From: Paenibacillus beijingensis
GTDB lineage: Bacteria > Bacillota > Bacilli > Paenibacillales > Paenibacillaceae
Assembly (NCBI RefSeq): GCF_000961095.1
Contig: NZ_CP011058.1
Location: forward strand, 4,790,001-4,854,000
DNA length: 64,000 nucleotides
Direction of reading: 5' to 3'
This document shows positions 61,834 through 64,000 of the stretch, piece after piece. How positions within the stretch are numbered: the first letter of the stretch is position 1; every line of letters begins with the position of its first letter. Below the pieces are notes generated by a model, which had not been told where the DNA came from, did no database searches, and saw only the letters and a program-made list of their open reading frames with translations. A program made the translations under genes and the position numbers.

Positions 61834-63210
61834 ATGAAGGACAAACCTTACCGGCCGTCGCCCAAAATAAGTGTGTCTAAGCTGTTTTGGTTTCATTTCG
61901 TATTTGCGTTCAGCTCGACGATTATCGTTTTGCATTTGCTGCATGCGCAGCTTTCGCCGCTCGGGACTTCGAATCCGCCTGCCCAATCGTTAACGGACGA
62001 AACGAATTTGTCCCCGGCAGGTTTAAAAGAACCCGTTGTGTATCCCCCCGTGAAAAAGGACAAGCCCCCCGGTTCAGCAGCTTTTACCTCGAAAAGTGTT
62101 ACGGAGGGCAAGAGGCCGAATGCCAGGTCCGTTCAAAACAAAGCCGCTTCATCATCTATCCACACGGCTAAACACCTGTTTCTTCGTGTGAAAGCATCTG
62201 CTTCAGTGATCCGCTTTGAACCGAGACGCTCTTCACCGGAGCTGCTGCATACGGAAGCCGGCGATTGGTTCCCTGTTGTAACGCAGCAGAAAGGATGGAT
62301 CAAAGTCAGACTGAATGCGAAGCAGTTTGGATGGATCGCAGCGGGAAGCGCCGAAACCGTCCAACTTGAGGAGAAAAGCCAGTCTTTATCCGTACCTGCA
62401 GGAGCCACCCTCTATTCAGGTCCCGATCTAACTTTTAGCTGTACGAAAGCGCTTGAGGCTTCCTTGTATGTGCCGGAACAAGTGAGCGGACAATGGATCA
62501 AGCTGTATAATCGCGACGGCCGCAGTTTATGGGTGCAAGCCGAAGATGTCCATTGGAGGTACGGAAAACCATCGCAGCAAGTTGGATCAAGGGAGAGGGC
62601 TGGCGGCGAAATTAGACTTGTGAGCACCGCTGCCGTGAAACCGTTGACCGGCAAAACGATCGTCGTTGATGCCGGTCACGGCGGCAAAGACTCGGGTGCA
62701 AAAGGCAAAAAAATTGAAGTCTACGAGAGCAAGGTGAATTTGGCAGCGGCGGTGGCGTTAAAGAACAAACTGAAAGCAGCCGGCGCAAATGTAATCATGA
62801 CGCGAACCTCCAATGACGAATCGATTTCGCTGGCCAAAAGAGTCGATATTTCCAACCGGAATAGGGCGGACCTGTTCGTCAGCATTCACCAAAATATGTT
62901 CGCAAATGACCCTGATATATCTGGAACGAGAACCTTTTACAGCGATCCAGCGGATAAAAGACTGGCAGAAACGATTGAGCACTCCATACTGAAATCTCTT
63001 CAGAGTGAAGAGAAAGCGAATGTGAAAAAGGATCCGCTCTATGTGCTGCGTAATAACCTCCGACCGGCCGTTTTAATCGAGGGCTGCTTTCTTTCCAACC
63101 CTGCGGAGCTTACCGCCAGCTTAACAACCGCTTATCATGACAAGCTGGCCAGCGGTATTTATGAAGGCATTAAGGCGTATTATCAAAAGCAGACAAGGAA
63201 TACGTTATAA
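61834..63210 (+). CDS. N-acetylmuramoyl-L-alanine amidase with SH3-like repeats
   Basis: About 458 residues. A membrane anchor or signal segment (about 20-40: FWFHFVFAFSSTIIVLHLL) leads to a Pro/Lys-rich linker, two SH3-type segments (about 115-260) and a C-terminal Amidase_3 domain from TIVVDAGHGGKDSGAKG. Zinc ligands are in DAGHGG, VYESKVN (Glu) and FVSIHQN, and the catalytic Glu in VLIEGCFLSN. It cleaves peptidoglycan stem peptides outside the membrane. The ATG at 61834 follows AGGAGGG. Such hydrolases are often c-di-AMP controlled, but the riboswitches here lie downstream of it. Confidence 0.92.
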   Translation: MKDKPYRPSPKISVSKLFWFHFVFAFSSTIIVLHLLHAQLSPLGTSNPPAQSLTDETNLSPAGLKEPVVYPPVKKDKPPGSAAFTSKSVTEGKRPNARSVQNKAASSSIHTAKHLFLRVKASASVIRFEPRRSSPELLHTEAGDWFPVVTQQKGWIKVRLNAKQFGWIAAGSAETVQLEEKSQSLSVPAGATLYSGPDLTFSCTKALEASLYVPEQVSGQWIKLYNRDGRSLWVQAEDVHWRYGKPSQQVGSRERAGGEIRLVSTAAVKPLTGKTIVVDAGHGGKDSGAKGKKIEVYESKVNLAAAVALKNKLKAAGANVIMTRTSNDESISLAKRVDISNRNRADLFVSIHQNMFANDPDISGTRTFYSDPADKRLAETIEHSILKSLQSEEKANVKKDPLYVLRNNLRPAVLIEGCFLSNPAELTASLTTAYHDKLASGIYEGIKAYYQKQTRNTL

Positions 63211-63467
63211 AGAGGGCAGTTTTCTGACCTGATTTTGGATATTTTTCTTGTTATAAACCGAAATCATCAAAACCAAGCAGCCATTAAATGCGGAAACAAG
63301 CCAAAAATCGGAGTAATCAGGAGAAAAATTAAGAATGGCGATGAAATAGAGGTCCTTATCTCTTGTCAGTCATAAAAATAAATGATTACGCCCATCTTAG
63401 GCCTGACATATCCCTTTACAAAGTATGGCGGTCGGCGTAATATTCAACATGAATCGAATGCGATTCG
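63211..63467. promoter_or_regulatory. Gene-poor stretch with a promoter for the riboswitch leader
   Basis: TTTACA (63415-63420) and TAATAT (63438-63443) are separated by 17 bases and lie about 25 bases before the first riboswitch. On the minus strand about 50 codons (DFWLVSAFNGCLVLMISVYN, 63210-63375) read like the end of a membrane protein, but no start is present, so this is at most a gene remnant. Confidence 0.65.
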
Positions 63468-63632
63468 CCGCTGAATTTCCATTAGGAAAGCGGGGGAACC
63501 AACGATGAAAGGCTTCTGACATGTTGCCGTTTCATCCGGGGTGAATCCTGAAGGAACAACGTATCGGTCGTTGGTTCTTCGGGTAGGGCGACTCTCACCG
63601 TCCGAATCCGGCAGCTAACCTCGCAAGCGTAG
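63468..63632 (+). ncRNA. c-di-AMP riboswitch (ydaO-yuaA), first copy
   Basis: It has the conserved ydaO parts in order: CGCTGAATTTCC, AAGCGGGGGAACCAA, GGGGTGAATCC, TAGGGCGACTCTCACCGTCC and GAATCCGGCAGCTAACCTCG-CAAGCG. The class binds cyclic di-AMP and usually shuts off downstream cell-wall hydrolase or potassium-transport genes. No gene lies between this copy and the second one. Confidence 0.95.
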
Positions 63633-63701
63633 AGAATGCCGTTATGCTGTTCGGGCAAGGCGTTCTGCAGGAGAGAGGATGATGCAGCTTGTGATGATGA
63701 C

Positions 63702-63733
63702 GGCCGCTGGGAAATCCTCTGCGGTCTTTTTTT
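63702..63733 (+). terminator. Expression-platform terminator of the first riboswitch
   Basis: GGCCGC and GCGGTC form a stem followed by seven Ts. An upstream AGAGGAT can pair with ATCCTCT in its loop, offering a switch. Confidence 0.75.
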
Positions 63734-63774
63734 GTGCTCTCATTTGGCTATGCAAATCCAATAAATCTGTCTTT

Positions 63775-63950
63775 ATCGCTGAATCCTTTTTGCAACGCAG
63801 GAGCGGGGGAACCGAGCGGATTTTCCGTGTGAGCGGAATCCATGGGGTGAATCCTTAGGGCTGCATTGACCTTGACGAAAGTAGGTTTATGCAGCTCCAA
63901 GGAAGGGCGACTCTGACGCCCGAATCCGGCAGCTAACCTCGTAAGCGTAT
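63775..63950 (+). ncRNA. c-di-AMP riboswitch (ydaO-yuaA), second copy
   Basis: It repeats the conserved blocks CGCTGAATCC, GAGCGGGGGAACCGAG, GGGGTGAATCCTTAGGG, AAGGGCGACTCTGACGCCCG and AATCCGGCAGCTAACCTCGT-AAGCG. The regulated gene lies to the right, outside the window. Confidence 0.95.
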
Positions 63951-64000
63951 TTTAGAGAGGCAACTATTGATCGTGAACGTTCGACACGGTTTGTTTTCAC

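Overview
The window looks like a chromosomal stretch of a spore-forming Firmicute, most likely Paenibacillaceae (Paenibacillus/Cohnella-like). The basis is a Firmicute-type 23S/5S rRNA end, strong AGGAGG ribosome sites with frequent TTG and GTG starts, a GlnK/GlnL two-component pair, a GbsR-controlled Opu transporter, a UgtP/LtaA/LtaS set, two ydaO-type c-di-AMP riboswitches, and futalosine-pathway menaquinone genes. The species cannot be named from sequence alone.

Layout. 1-1270: 3' part of a 23S rRNA, a complete 5S rRNA and a terminator. 1.9-7.1 kb: aldo/keto reductase, bacillithiol-transferase-like DinB protein, YdjO-like protein, Ni/Co transporter and lipoteichoic acid synthase. 7.3-14.3 kb: polysaccharide deacetylase and a surface-glycan block (two GT2, a GT4, a GT61 and a sugar nucleotidyltransferase). 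14.5-23.2 kb: lactonase, then a NitT/TauT/ThiXYZ-type ABC transporter with a PucR regulator and a dihydropyrimidinase, probably one pyrimidine- or hydantoin-type salvage unit. 23.4-31.3 kb: CadC-like metal sensor, UgtP/LtaA-like glycolipid pair, chemoreceptor with an odd leader, thioredoxin-reductase-like flavoprotein, and an autoregulated TetR/DoxX pair.

31.6-37.1 kb holds a glutamine-type ABC transporter (glnQHMP) followed by its likely sensor/regulator glnK/glnL. 37.2-41.7 kb holds a PAP2 phosphatase and the GbsR-opuA osmoprotectant operon. 41.8-50.8 kb holds an HxlR regulator, polyphosphate kinase preceded by a translationally coupled 34-residue peptide, small glycine-zipper and membrane proteins, and a giant P-type ATPase (about 1560 residues) whose N-terminal half is a degenerate ATPase, followed by a DUF5132 protein.

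The most unusual region is 51.3-57.3 kb. It is an AT-rich, same-strand array of small orphan genes (SMI1/KNR4, DUF5071, DUF4259 and unknowns). Each gene is followed by a 160-168 bp folded repeat with all the marks of an integron attC site: RYYYAAC at the left, GTT-A-N-N-Y at the right, and long imperfect inverted arms. In cassettes 1 to 6 the left core exactly matches the reverse complement of that cassette's own attC left core, as expected for cassettes that were once circular. No integron integrase (IntI) is visible; a XerC/D-type tyrosine recombinase lies just downstream at 57898. In addition, four 28-bp Xer/dif-like sites lie at 31303, 41722, 42341 and 50870, the last just before the array.

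57.9-64 kb: the Xer-type recombinase, a decayed HAD phosphatase, an SDR-type oxidoreductase, mqnD/mqnB, an SH3-amidase cell-wall hydrolase, and two tandem c-di-AMP riboswitches leading out of the window.
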